Source of the DNA: Tetrahymena elliotti 4EA
Lineage: Eukaryota; Ciliophora; Oligohymenophorea; Hymenostomatida; Tetrahymenidae
Length of the DNA stretch: 64,000 nucleotides
Assembly: GCA_000231825.2 (NCBI GenBank)
Contig: JH720293.1
Coordinates: 2,895,480 to 2,959,479, forward strand
Reading direction: 5' to 3'
Shown one piece after another: positions 15,101-27,219 of this stretch (positions are counted from its first letter, which is position 1; each line of letters starts with the position of its first letter). A program made the translations under genes and the position numbers. The notes under the pieces are model-generated. The model had not been told where the DNA came from. It searched no databases and was given only the letters and a program-made list of their open reading frames with translations.

Positions 15101-16349
15101 TATGATTAAGCAGAGTGATTATCTCATGAAAAATTTATTTTAGAAAATCGATAATATGATAGATTTAAAAATATAAGGGTTTTAAAACTGTGTATAAGAA
15201 TTACATAATACCTTATAATAAAATTAAGAATAAAAAAATTAATTCTAAGATTTAGCATAGGATATTAATAACATCAATTCATAAGAAAGAAATGTTAGAA
15301 GAAAGACATTCAGAAGGAGTACAACAATAAAAAAAAGATAAGGGACATTTATTTTAAATAATAATATTAATAATAGCAATAATAATCAGAAAAATAACAG
15401 CTAAACTTTTATTTAGGATTAATAAATTCAAACTAATGTTAACAGAAACTTAAATAATTGTATTCCATAATAAAATATAAATAATAACATTATAAAACTG
15501 AATTCAAATGGCTAAATAATTTTATAGGATTAACAATAAAATCCTAACTTAATTTATAGTTCAGGCTAAATTAGAAGTAATAGAAATATATAATAAATTC
15601 AAAAATAGAGTAATTATGAGAAGAAATTTATTGAGTTAAGTAAGTTTATTTAATAGTAATAGTAAAATTTTGTAAAAAATAGTTAGCAGCAATAACAAAA
15701 TTAAATTTAAAACGAATTAGAGTTAGATGAGATAGAAAATAGTTTTGATTGTTTCTATATTTTTAAAAATTTTTTAGTGCATAATAACATTGATAGAGTT
15801 CTCAAAAAAGTAAATGATAAGTCTATTTAACTTTTGGATTATTATTAAAATTAAATAAAATTAAAAATTATTTTAAAGAAGAGAAAAAGATAATAATTAA
15901 AAATAAAAAAAAGTGTTTTAAATTAACTCTAGAATTCTTATGGCACTCCAACAAGAATTAAGGAAAGATCTATTTACAGTTAAAAATCTCCTCATTTAGA
16001 ACCTTATTCTTTGAATTCAAATCGTGATAAATCTGAAACTTCTCAATATTAGCATGATATGTCTATAGCTTTAGAATAGCCAACCTGCATTTTACCTGAT
16101 AGTAGCTAAAGATTTATACCATATAATAAATAAATATTGACATATTAATTTTAAGATAAAAATATAAATTCTATTTCAGATATCATAAATGCAGCTAATT
16201 AAAATAGAACAATACAGGCTTAATTTGATTATAATGTTACTAGTAATTTAGAAAATGTTATTAGTAGTAGAGTGGACATTTTTCAATATATGAAATCACG
16301 TAACAGCTAATTAAACTCAGACACATTATCATCTAACTTAGATGTATGA
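12182..16349 (+). CDS. K+ channel with cyclic-nucleotide-binding-like domain and Asn/Gln-rich tail
   Basis: Exons 12182-14853 and 15032-16349 give 1329 aa. Residues 1-200 are a charged, Ser/Asn-rich cytoplasmic N-terminus. About 215-470 hold the hydrophobic helices S1-S6. The pore carries MITVGYGDI, the canonical K+ selectivity filter (near residue 428). The S4 candidate (FFKLRSLQQIERQILEI) has few regularly spaced Arg/Lys, so voltage sensing may be weak. A C-linker follows (MNQNQISSHFQYQVRQYLEYYW), then a domain at about 545-690 with LKEGQYFGQVRFFTGSPRNA, the phosphate-binding-cassette region of the cNMP-binding fold. In that motif the Gly-Glu (GE) that contacts ribose is replaced by GQ, so true cAMP/cGMP binding is doubtful. 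The remaining 600 residues are Asn/Gln/Lys-rich and probably disordered. Overall it resembles the HCN/CNG/EAG-like channels that are expanded in ciliates. The 178-nt intron is supported by phase and by a TGA read-through block. Confidence 0.88.
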
Positions 16350-17014
16350 ATTTTTAAAATATCAATTAATTTATTTATAATTTTCTTATTAAAATTACTA
16401 AAATAATAATTTTAAATTTAATATTGATCTAACAAATTGTTTTCAATTATATGTTTCTAATCAAATTAAAAATAAAATTTAGGATAAAATTAAAAAAAAT
16501 ATTTAATAAATTTTTTTTAAATTGTTTGAAAGAATAAATCATTTTTGTGTTTTAATTTAAATTTAAAAGAAATAAATATATTCTATTTTTGCTTAATTTA
16601 TTGAAAAAATTCATAGACACAAATTGTTTATTTAATAATTAAAAAAATAGTAAATAACGATTTAAATAAATGCATATCTTATATTTTTTTTAGAAGATTG
16701 ACACTTTTATTAGCTAGACAATTGATATAGGTTCATTATAATTGTTATGATTTTTTTACATTTCGCTGTGTCTGATTGAATACTTATTTTCTTTGAAAAG
16801 GGAAATTAAAAATAAATAAAGTTAAATTGCTTTATATTGGATATTAAATAAAATTAGTGAATAATTTGTTTATATCTTAGCCAAAAGAAGAAATAAGAGC
16901 TTAAAGATCATAATCAATTATTAGATTGACATAATTCTACTCTAAAATATAAATTAAGATTAAATAGTAACAAAAATAGCATAATTTTAGATATGGTTGA
17001 TCAGTAATAAACTT
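16350..17014. other. intergenic spacer before BRR2
   Basis: AT-rich DNA between the channel stop and the BRR2 start. It probably holds the BRR2 promoter and 5' UTR. No motif was recognised. Confidence 0.55.
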
Positions 17015-20000
17015 ATGAGATCTTCAATAGTGTAAAATTTTAGAATTTCAATCAATACATCTTTGATATATTCAAATTATGGCAGAATTGATTAAAGATT
17101 TTTCTAAATTAAAAAGGAAGCAAATGTAGTTATTTAAGGAGATAGATAAAGTAGAGGAGAGCCTACTGGTGAACCAGTTTCATTAGCAGGCCGTATTGAT
17201 ACTAGAATGGGTGAATATGCTGTAAGAGAAAATCCTAAAAAGATATTAGAAACGATGAAAAAGAATGAAGAATCAAAGATCAAAAAAAAGAAAGTGGACA
17301 ATATAGTTTAACCGAAAAAGAAAACGAAAATAGTAAATTTTAAATAATTTAAAAAAATGAGATTTATTGTTTATATTAAAATCTTTTTTCAATTTTAATT
17401 AAAGAAAATAGAAAAGAAAGACATTTTGAATGCAGAAATAGACCCTACTATATTATATAAGGTAATATTTTTATTAAAATATTCTTATTATTTTTAGATA
17501 AATAATTCCTTTATTCATTTTTTATCTTTAAATAATGTCAATAGCCTAAAACTAATGAAAATCGAATATTATATGAGAGTATCTTAAGTAAAGTTAACAG
17601 AATTTTAACAGATTAGCCAAGAGATGTTCTTATCAGTGTAACAGATAATATTCTTGCTACTTTAAAAAATGATAATTAGAGAGATAAGGAAAAGAAAAAA
17701 GAAATTGATTAGCTTATCTAAACTGAAATACCTTAAGAAATTTTTGACTCTTTGCTTACTACTGCTATGCAAATAAATGACTATAATTCGGCCTATGAAT
17801 AAAATGATTAAAAATATGGTAATGATGAAGATCAAGATATGGGAATAGATGAAGAAGATGATGAAGATGACAATGATGATGATTAAATATAAGCTTAAGT
17901 ATAAGATTAACAAGATATGGATGAAGAAAGTGATGAAGATGATGATGGTTAAGATCAAAACTAATAAATTAAAGCTCTTAATGTATTTATTTATTTATTT
18001 TATTAGTTAGTCATATTTATATTTAAACTAAACAAAAGGGAAACAATTAAGGTGGTTAAAACGAAAAGAATGATCCTAACAACATCGATGTTAGAGCTAT
18101 TGATGCTTATTGGCTTTAGACTAAATTGAATGATGTAATTTAACAAAATTTAATATCAAAATATAGAAATTTAATGTAAATTTATATTAATAGATATACA
18201 ATGATCCCATATAAGCCTAGAAAAAAGATAAGGAAATCTTATCTGTACTTAATGAGCAAAACAATATCATTTGCTAAAGTTAATTGATTAAAATTTTAGG
18301 TTATGATTAGTTCGATTTAATCTCTTTAGTTGAAAAGAATAGGTAAATAATTTTTCAAAGTTAAATTTAAAATTGAGCCATATATTTAAAAATAATTTAG
18401 ACACAAAATTTACTATTGCACTTTGCTTTAGAGAGCTGAAAAGCAATCAGAAAAAGATTAAATTATTGAATAGATGAGAAAAACTGAAGCAGGTGAAAAG
18501 GTCTGGGAATAGTTACAAAATGTTGACAAAAAATATAAATCTGACCATTTAAATAAATATGATTCCAAAAACAAAATGACTAATCTTTAAGGAAAAGAAA
18601 TTGATATTGAGGAACTCATCACTGCAAACAAGATCACTGATGAAGTAATTAAATTTTTTACTTTTTCTATTGAACTAATTTTCTTTTTTATTTTTGAAGG
18701 AATTCAATAAAATTAGCAAGAAAATACTTGATTTGGAAAGTTTAGTTTTCTAAGAAGGATCACATTTTATGAGTACCTAACAATTTACTGCTCCTGAAAA
18801 AGCTACTAACTGCTCTTACAAAGGATATGAAGAAACAATTATTAATGCAACAAAAACTAAGGTAATTATTCAATAAAGGTCATTTAAATAATAACATTAA
18901 TTAATAAATAGGTTAACGTAGAGTTGAAATAAGTAAACACACTACCTGAATGGGCTTAGAAACCATTTTCAGATCCTGAAGTTGACATCAAATAATTAAA
19001 TCCTATTTAATCTACTGTATTTGACTGTGCTTTTAATAGAACTGAAAATATGTTAGTTTGTGCTCCTACAGGAGCTGGTAAAACAAATATTGCTTTACTT
19101 ACCATGCTTAACATTATTGGAAAGTACATTGACCGTAAGGGACTTGTAAACTTAAATAAATTTAAAATTGTTTACTTGGCACCTATGAAAGCCTTGGTTG
19201 GAGAAATGGTTTTAACATTTACTTAAAGATTGAGTAATTTTAATATTTTAATCAAAATAATTTACTTTTGACTCTTAAATAATTGATTTTTACATAAAAA
19301 TATTTTTTTTATATTAGAATATTATGGCATTACTGTTAGAGAACTTACTGGTGATAGCTAATTATCAAAAGAACAAATAGATTCTACTTAATTGATTATT
19401 GCTACTCCAGAAAAATGGGATATCATTACTAGAAAAGCAGGTGACAGAACTTATACTGAACTAGTTAGACTTTTGATTATTGATGAAATTCACTTGTTAC
19501 ATGATTAAAGAGGACCTGTCCTTGAAGCTTTAGTTGCAAGAACTATTCGAATGACAGAATAAACTTAGGTAAATTTTTAGATAACAAAAAAATTTTTATT
19601 GATTTGAAAATATTATGTAAAGGAAAATGTTAGAATAGTAGGTTTATCAGCTACACTTCCTAATTTTGCAGATGTTTAGAACTTTTTGAGAGTAAAACCT
19701 TTGAATAAGAAAGATAATACTGGTGGTATGTTCTTCTTTGATCATACTTTCCGTCCTGTTCCTCTTCAACAGTCTTTCATTGGTATCTCTGAAAAGAAGG
19801 CAGCAAAAAGAATGCTTTTGACTAATGAAATTTTATATTAGAAAGTAGAGCAAAGAGCTTCTAAAGATTAACCCTTATTCATTTTTGTTCATTCTAGAAG
19901 AGACACTGTTAAAACAGCTAACTTTTTACGTTAATAAGCTTATCAAATGAATGAATTAAATAAATTTGTTGAGTAAATTAAATAATTTCTATTAAATAAT

Positions 20001-23000
20001 ATATTCTAAAATTATTTTTTTAATTAAAGAGAAGGATCTAATGCTCAAGAAATTTTAAACAAAGCAGCTGAAAACATCTAAAATAAAGATTTAAAGGAAA
20101 TGATTGTTTAAGGATTTGCAATCCATCATGCTGGTTTGAGCAGAAACGATAGAGATATAGTTGAAAATTTGTTTTTCTAAAATCGTTATTAAAAGACAAT
20201 CAAAGTTTTAGTTTGCACAGCAACTTTAGCTTGGGGTGTTAATATGCCTGCTTCTTGTGTCATCATTAAAGGTACATAGGTTTATTCTCCTGAACTTGGT
20301 AAATGGACTGAGTTGAGTCCCCAAGATATGATTTAAGTAAATATTTTGTTTTTTCTTTAATCATACTTTATAAGATTAAAGCTTAAAACTCAGTAATTTT
20401 AAAGTATTATTTTTAAATTAAAGATGGTAGGTAGAGCTGGTAGACCAGGTTTTGATGTTAGGGGAGAAAGTATTGTTATAACTTCTTTCTAAGAAAAAAA
20501 TTATTATTTGAGTTTACTCAATCAATAACTGCCAATTGAATCTTAATTCATAAGTCAACTTCCAGATTAACTCAATGCTGAAATTGTATTAGGAACAGTA
20601 TCTAATATTAAAGAAGCTGTAGATTGGTTAGGTTACACTTATTTATACATTAGAATGCTTAGAAGCCCTAAAGTTTATCATATTTCAGATGAAGATTTAG
20701 AAAGTGATAGACTCTTGGTAAAGCATAGAGCAAACTTGATTCACTCAGCTGCTACTCTGCTTGATAAATATGGTCTAATTAAGTATGACAAGAAGACTGG
20801 CATTTTCTAATCTACCTCTTTGGGTAAGATCTCATCTCACTATTATATCAAGTATCCTTCTATGGAAATTTATAACAAACATTTGAAGCAAAATATGGGT
20901 ATTATTGAATTGCTTAAGGTCTTCTCTCTTTCCAACGAATTTAAATACATTCCTATTAGAGAAGAAGAAAAGGGTGAACTTTCTCGTCTCATGGACAGTG
21001 TTCCTATACCTGTTAAGGGTTCCATGGAAGAGCCCTCTTCTAAAATCAATGTTCTTTTATAGGTAAAATTAAATAAAAAAATATTTTTTATTATTAACAA
21101 TTGATTCAATTTATTTTAGGCTTATATTGGTAAGTTACCTATGGAAGGATATGCATTAAACGCTGATATGATATTTGTCACGTAAAGTGCTGGTCGTATT
21201 ATGAGAGCTATTTTTGAAATCTGTCTCAAGAGAGGCTGGGCCTAAGTAGCTGAAAATGCTTTAAACCTTTGTAAAATGATTGACAAGCAAATGTGGAGTT
21301 GTATGACTCCTATTAGATAGTTTAGACAATCAAGCAATAAGAAATTTGGTAAGATTGGTGAATCTATCTTTAGAAAAATAGAAAAAATTGAATAAATGAC
21401 ATTTAATCGTCTTAAGGCAATGAATGAATAATAATTAATGGAACTCTTGAAAACAGGTGATACAAAGAATAATAAGCTTGGTGCCATTCTTAAAAATAGA
21501 ATTCGTATGATGCCTGAACTTAAAATTACTGTTGATAAAATTCCTATTACAAGAAGTTGCTTACAAGTAACTATCACTATCGATAAAGGAGATTTCTAGT
21601 GGGAAGACTCTTTCCATGGCGATTCAGAGCCATTTTGGATTTTGGTCACTGATTGTGATGAAGAAGAATTGCTCTACCATGAATACTTTACTGCTAAGAA
21701 GAATAAATTATGTGCAAAGAGATCTGAAGATGAACAAAGTCCCTATGTCTTCTAGTTCATCGTTAGTCTTTTTGAAAATTTGCATCCTGTTTACTATATT
21801 AAGGTTATATCTGACAGATGGATTTAGTGTGAAACTATTGAACCTATATTCTTTAAAGATCTTATTCTTCCAGAATAATTCAGTGCTCCTACTAAACTTT
21901 TAGAGTTCTAATTAGTGCCCACTTCAGAATTAAGATTCCCTGAAGGAGAAGCTGTTCTTAAAGAATTAGGTATTTTTATTTACTTTTTACATCTTTACAA
22001 CACAATTTTCAGGTCAAAATATCTCCTCATAAATTTTTCTCTTTTTAAGTTAAATTAAATTTATTTTTGAATATAAATAGGCATCACTACCTTTAATAAA
22101 ATTTAAACTTAAGTTTTGAATCAATTTTACAGTTAATCTGAAAATATATTCCTTGGAGCTCCTACTGGCTCAGGAAAGACAGCTTGTATTGTTGTTGCTA
22201 TGTTGAGAGTGTTTAAAACTTACTATGAAAATAAAAAAGTAATCTATGTTGCTCCTTTCGAATCTATTTGTCAAAATATGTACAAATTATTTTCCAAAGC
22301 ATTTAAGCATCTTGGTAAAAAAGTTGCTATCTTAACTGGTTAAACTAAGACAGATAATCACATTTTTACAAAGTACGATATTATTATTTCTACACCTGAA
22401 AATTGGGATATTAACACCAGAAAATGGAAAAAGACATAACAAATTATTAACAAAAACATAAAGTTATTTATTGCTGATGAACTCCATATGCTTAACGAAT
22501 GCAACTCAACTTATGAAGTTATAGTATCTCGTATGAGATAGTTCTCTTCATTATTATCTGCCAAATCAGAAACAAAATAAGAAGGTAAGAAAGATGTTAA
22601 TCATAATTTCTAAATTATTGGTTTAGCAACTTCTGTTGCCGATTACAAAGAAATGGCATCTTGGATTGGTGCAAGTCCAAGCAATACTTTTAATTTCAGT
22701 CCAGACGTTAGACCTTACCCTGTAGATTTACATATCACTGGTTTTGAATAACATCATAGAAAGGCTCGTTTGATTTCTATGTAAAAGCACATGTACTAAG
22801 GTAAATTTTATATAATTTAATTTAACTTAATTTAACCTTATTAATTTATTTAAAGGCCTTAAGCTATTCTTAAAATCTTCTCAGTAATAAGGTATTATTT
22901 TTGTTTCTGACAGAAAGTAAGCTAAGATCACAGCAATAGATTTACAAACTTTAGCAGCAGGTGATAACAATCCTTAAAAATTCTTAAAGGTCCCATATGA

Positions 23001-24940
23001 CGAAATTTAAGAAATAGTTGAATCTTTAAGCGATTTATCTTTAAGATAATCTTTGAAATATGGTGTTGGATTTATTTATGAAGGTATGAGTGAATAGGAA
23101 AGAGAAGTTGTTGAATCTTTATACTCATCTGGATCTATTCAAGTTTTAATCTCAACATATAAGTTATGTTGGGAACTTAATCTTCATTCATAAGTTCTTA
23201 TCATTCTCGACAATCAAAGATATGATGGCCGTGAAAAGAGATACATTGACTATACCATTCCTGATATGCTTTAGATGATAGGTAATAATTATTTATTTAT
23301 TTATTAAATTAACGCTTTATTGTTTTTCAAAAATAGCCTATGCTAAAAGTAAGAATGCTAATGCTTAAAATGCCTAGGCAGCTAAGTGTTTAGTCTTTTG
23401 CCATGCTCCGAAGAAAGAATACTATAAGAAATTCTTGTTTGAACCATTCCCAGTTGAATCAATTTTACAAGAAAATATTACTAACCATATTTGTGGTGAA
23501 ATTTATGCTGAAAGAATTACTTCTTTACCAGCTTGTATTGATTGGAGTACTTGGACTTTTATGTATAGAAGATTGTCATAAAACCCTTACTTCTATGGAT
23601 TGAGAGAAGTTTCAGGACCTGCTATCAATGATTTCTTATGCGAACTATTTGAAAAGGCTATTGAATATTTAATAGAATATAAGTGTGTTAAAGAGTTAGA
23701 GCAACACAATTTAGCTCTTTTGAGTTTGGGTTCTATTGCAGGATATTATTATATTGATGTTTAGACAATATAAATGTTCAATGAGAAAATAAAACCAGGT
23801 AATTTACATTCTAAGATTGTATTTCAAAACTAATTTTTATTTAAATTAAATAGAATAATCAACAAAGCATTTGATTAACATCATTTGTTCTGCAAATGAA
23901 TTCTTGGATATTCCTGTTCGTCACTAAGAAGAAAATTTGTTAAAATAATTAAATCAATAAATTATGTATCCTGTTGATAATAGTATTGAAGTCTTTAATG
24001 ACCCTAACGTGAAAGCTTATATTTTACTTTAAGCTTATTTCTCACGTTTGAATCTTTCTGCTGATTTCTCTTATGATTAAAAGTTAGTTTTAGATAAAGC
24101 AGTTAATTTAACCCATGGTTTAATTGAAGTCATTAACTCTAATGGTTTACCAAAGGAGGTAAAATAATTATTATTATTTACTTTAAAATTTTAATTCTTA
24201 ATTTTTATAATAAGGCTATCAAAGCTATGAGATTCTCTCACATGATTGTCTAAGCAGTTTGGACAGATAGCTCTCCTCTTTTGTAACTCCCCCACTTTAA
24301 TGAAAAAATAGTTAAAACCCTCACTGAACTTGACGTTAAGAGCATTAATGACCTTCTAAATAATGACTAAGCAAGAGATCAAGTTTTCGAATAATTTAAA
24401 TTCAGTGAATCTGAAATTGAGGATATTGCTAATGCTGCTAATAGATATCCTGATATTAACTGTACATACAGTATTTAAAATGCTAATAATATTTATGAAG
24501 ATGATGAAAAGGTTAATATGAAGATTTCAATCTCAAGAGAAGGAGAAGATTACACTGATTTTGTTGTAGCACCTTACTATCCAAAGGTAATTAGAAATTT
24601 ATTTTCTTATAAAAATGTTTAATAAATATTTTCAAAAAAAAAGTAAAAAGAAGAATTGTGGTGGGTTATGGTTGCAGATATTAATAAAAATATACTTCGT
24701 TGCATAAAAAAGCTTGGTTTCAAGTAAAAGGCAGATGTAGATTTCTAATTCGATGTACCATAAGTTGGTTCTCATGAATTAAGAATCATCTTAATGTGTG
24801 ATTCTTATCTTGGATGCGATACAGTAATTAATTTAATTTTTAAATAAAAATAATTCTAACATCTATTTCTCAAATAGGGCAAACAATTTACTTTGAATGT
24901 TAAAAGCAGAAGTGAAAATGGAAATATGGAAGATGAGTGA
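17015..24940 (+). CDS. BRR2: U5 snRNP helicase Brr2 (SNRNP200-type, Ski2-like double cassette)
   Basis: Twenty exons: 17015-17332, 17405-17461, 17545-17982, 18039-18134, 18194-18342, 18401-18644, 18700-18861, 18912-19233, 19318-19568, 19623-19972, 20030-20336, 20424-21062, 21120-21969, 22081-22800, 22856-23281, 23337-23798, 23854-24158, 24215-24586, 24644-24823, 24878-24940. They give 2236 aa, close to the usual ~2140. Brr2 unwinds U4/U6 during spliceosome activation. The N-terminus has the family motif [15 protein letters not shown]. The first helicase cassette is intact: APTGAGKTN (Lys near 545), [36 protein letters not shown], then winged-helix and Sec63 units. The second cassette keeps GAPTGSGKT (near 1427) and DELH but has lost later motifs. 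An acidic Asp/Glu stretch lies in exon 3. The start is uncertain: the frame is open to an ATG at 17015, but an ATG at 17079 in another frame gives a more family-like N-terminus. Confidence 0.95.
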
Positions 24941-25397
24941 TGAAATTTATTTTCAAAACTTAAGATTCTTTTGAATGAGGCTGATAAATTTAAATTAAAA
25001 TAATTTTTAAAGCTAAAAATTTGTTAAATAAATGTATAAAATATGTATTTGTATGAATGAAAATAACTTTTTTAAATTATAATGTAAGTATTATAAATCA
25101 TTTTAAGATGTTTTTTGAACAATTTTTCCTAAATAAAAAAATATTTAAATTCATTTTGAATTTAAAAAAAATTGAAATATCATAGTAAAACAAATTTAAG
25201 TAATTCTTAAAGCAAACAAAAAAAAGCAGCTGGAAAAAAATATCTTTGCAACAAAAATTTTATGAAAATTTATTAGCTATTACAAAATATTGAATAACAC
25301 ATAATAATGTAAACACTTATTTGAATTTTATTTAACCGCTTAAAATATATGAATATCTTATTATTCATAATAGAAAAATTTGCATCTTCAAAAAAAA
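24941..25397. other. convergent intergenic region
   Basis: Short AT-rich region between the 3' ends of BRR2 (+) and the MAPEG gene (-). No gene seen. Confidence 0.6.
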
Positions 25398-26246
25398 TCA
25401 GTTTGTTTTGTTCTAAATGACATAGACACCCTTGATAAAAGCTAAAACGAAAGTAGTAAGGATGGAAACAAGGATAAGTAAAGAAGAAATTCTTCTAAGA
25501 GGGTGAGTAGCACCTTAGTTGGAGATGTAAGCGAGAGAAAGGAATCTAGCAAAAACTTGAATGAAACCGAATACTGCAGAAGTAATGGGGAACTATAAAC
25601 CAGCAACTAAGAGGAAGAAGACAGAAATAGCAAGAGTTTCTTAGAAGTTAGAGTGAATTCTATTTATAAATAAATAAGTTTTATTAGCTACCATTTATTT
25701 TTTATTGAAGATAATTATTTATGCAACCTAAAAATATCCAGTTTATTTTTAAGATTTTTCATTATTCATCTAACAAAAAAGTAATCAATAGACATAAAAT
25801 AAAAATTATTTGTTTACCTTTGGGCTTTGTTGAATAATAACCAAGAGTAGTAGTCAAGTCTTTAAGCATAGACACCGCTACCCATATCAGGATAACCACC
25901 AGCTTCAATAGATCTTTAAGTAACGTCCTATTTAAAAAATAATGAAATTAACATAAAATTGGATAAAATTAATGTATCTGCTTTGTCAAATTAAAAGATT
26001 GTTTTAAATTGTTTAAATGCTTACTTTATGGAGTTAACCAAATTCAGCTTCTAAGAAGCTTTTGTTGAAAATTTTAGATCTATAACGTCCAACAAGACCG
26101 TATCCGTAAAGAACACATTAGAAGCAGAGAGTTAAAGCAGAGAGGACAACTAAGCCATACATCTTATCAACTTAAATAGTAGTATGGTTACCAGAGCCGG
26201 GAGCTGCTTCTGTGGGAGCGTCTTCGTAGAAATGTTAGAAAGTCAT
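25398..26246 (-). CDS. MAPEG-family membrane protein (microsomal glutathione S-transferase-like)
   Basis: Three minus-strand exons, 26025-26246, 25818-25927 and 25398-25659, give 197 aa. MAPEG proteins are four-helix membrane enzymes of eicosanoid and glutathione metabolism. The diagnostic motif FNKAQRIHSNFQETLA (family form FNxAQRxHxNxxE) is completed by splicing out intron 2. Hydrophobic helices are visible at MYGLVVLSALTLCF, near ETLAISVFFLLVAGL, after FPITSAVFGFIQV, and at SSLLILVSILTTFVLAF. The segment EAGGYPDMGSGVYAQRLDY before the motif also fits the family. An N-terminal acidic tail of about 30 residues makes it somewhat longer than animal microsomal GSTs. Codon use is rich in CTC, TTC and AAC, as in well-expressed ciliate genes, so it is probably abundant. 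I cannot tell whether it acts as GST, LTC4 synthase or FLAP-like. Confidence 0.88.
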
Positions 26247-27219
26247 TTTAACAAGCTAAGCTAAGATTTACTTTTTATTTTTTTGAATAATTTATATTTT
26301 TGCAATATTTAGATAAAAACAATTATTATATTTGATTCACTTTTTCTTTATTTCAAACTGAAAAACTAATGTATAAATTCAAGGCTTGGTTATAGGTCTC
26401 TCTTTTTATTTGCTTATTTGTTTTTTTTAATAAAATAACTCAGTATCTTTATAAAAAAATAAAGAAGTTATCCTTAAGAATAAATTTTATTTATGATTAT
26501 TTAGTTTCATCAAATATCATTCACCTTTATTTTGCAAACAACTAAATTAGCACAATCTACTTTAAATATTCCAGTATTTAAATTTCTATCTATAATCTAA
26601 TAATCTAATAATCTGTCTATTTACTTTTTAGCTACCTTACCTTTTCTTTTATTTATCTTTCTGTTTTAAATATTAAAAAAATTGAAATATTTTTATATCT
26701 TGTTATTTCTTCTAATAAAAGTTTAAGTAATAGTTATATTAGTTTATTAGACCTAGTGCATTTAGTCACAACATATTAGAAAAATTCTATCCTTCAAGGT
26801 TTATCCTTAAAATACTATAATTCATATTATTTAATTAATTTTAAAATTTGATTAAATTTTTATAATTTTAATTTAACTGGAAAAAAAGTTAATTTTGATT
26901 TCAATATCTAAAAAAATACGTGAATAATAATAAATTATTTTAATAAAGCAACTATGCTATAGAAATTAATAAAAATATTAATTTCTTTTAGATTTAAAAA
27001 CGATTATTTAAATTATGAATTTTTTAAGATAAGGAGATATTAAATTACGAATTATTATTCATTTAAATGATGGATAGATGATCTTTCATTTGAATGACCT
27101 ATAACTGATTGCATATTTGCTTTTAACTATATTGAGATATCAGAAAGCTAGTTAGCACTGATAAAGATTATCAAATAAAAAATTTATATTAATCAACAAA
27201 TTTAAAAGTTAAGGAACAA
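26247..27219. other. divergent promoter region (MAPEG / insulysin)
   Basis: AT-rich DNA between two divergent starts, so both promoters must lie here. No motif or extra gene was recognised. Confidence 0.55.

Noticed and set aside
17662..17958. Minus-strand hydrophobic frame
   Set aside because: It is antisense to the acidic stretch in BRR2 exon 3.
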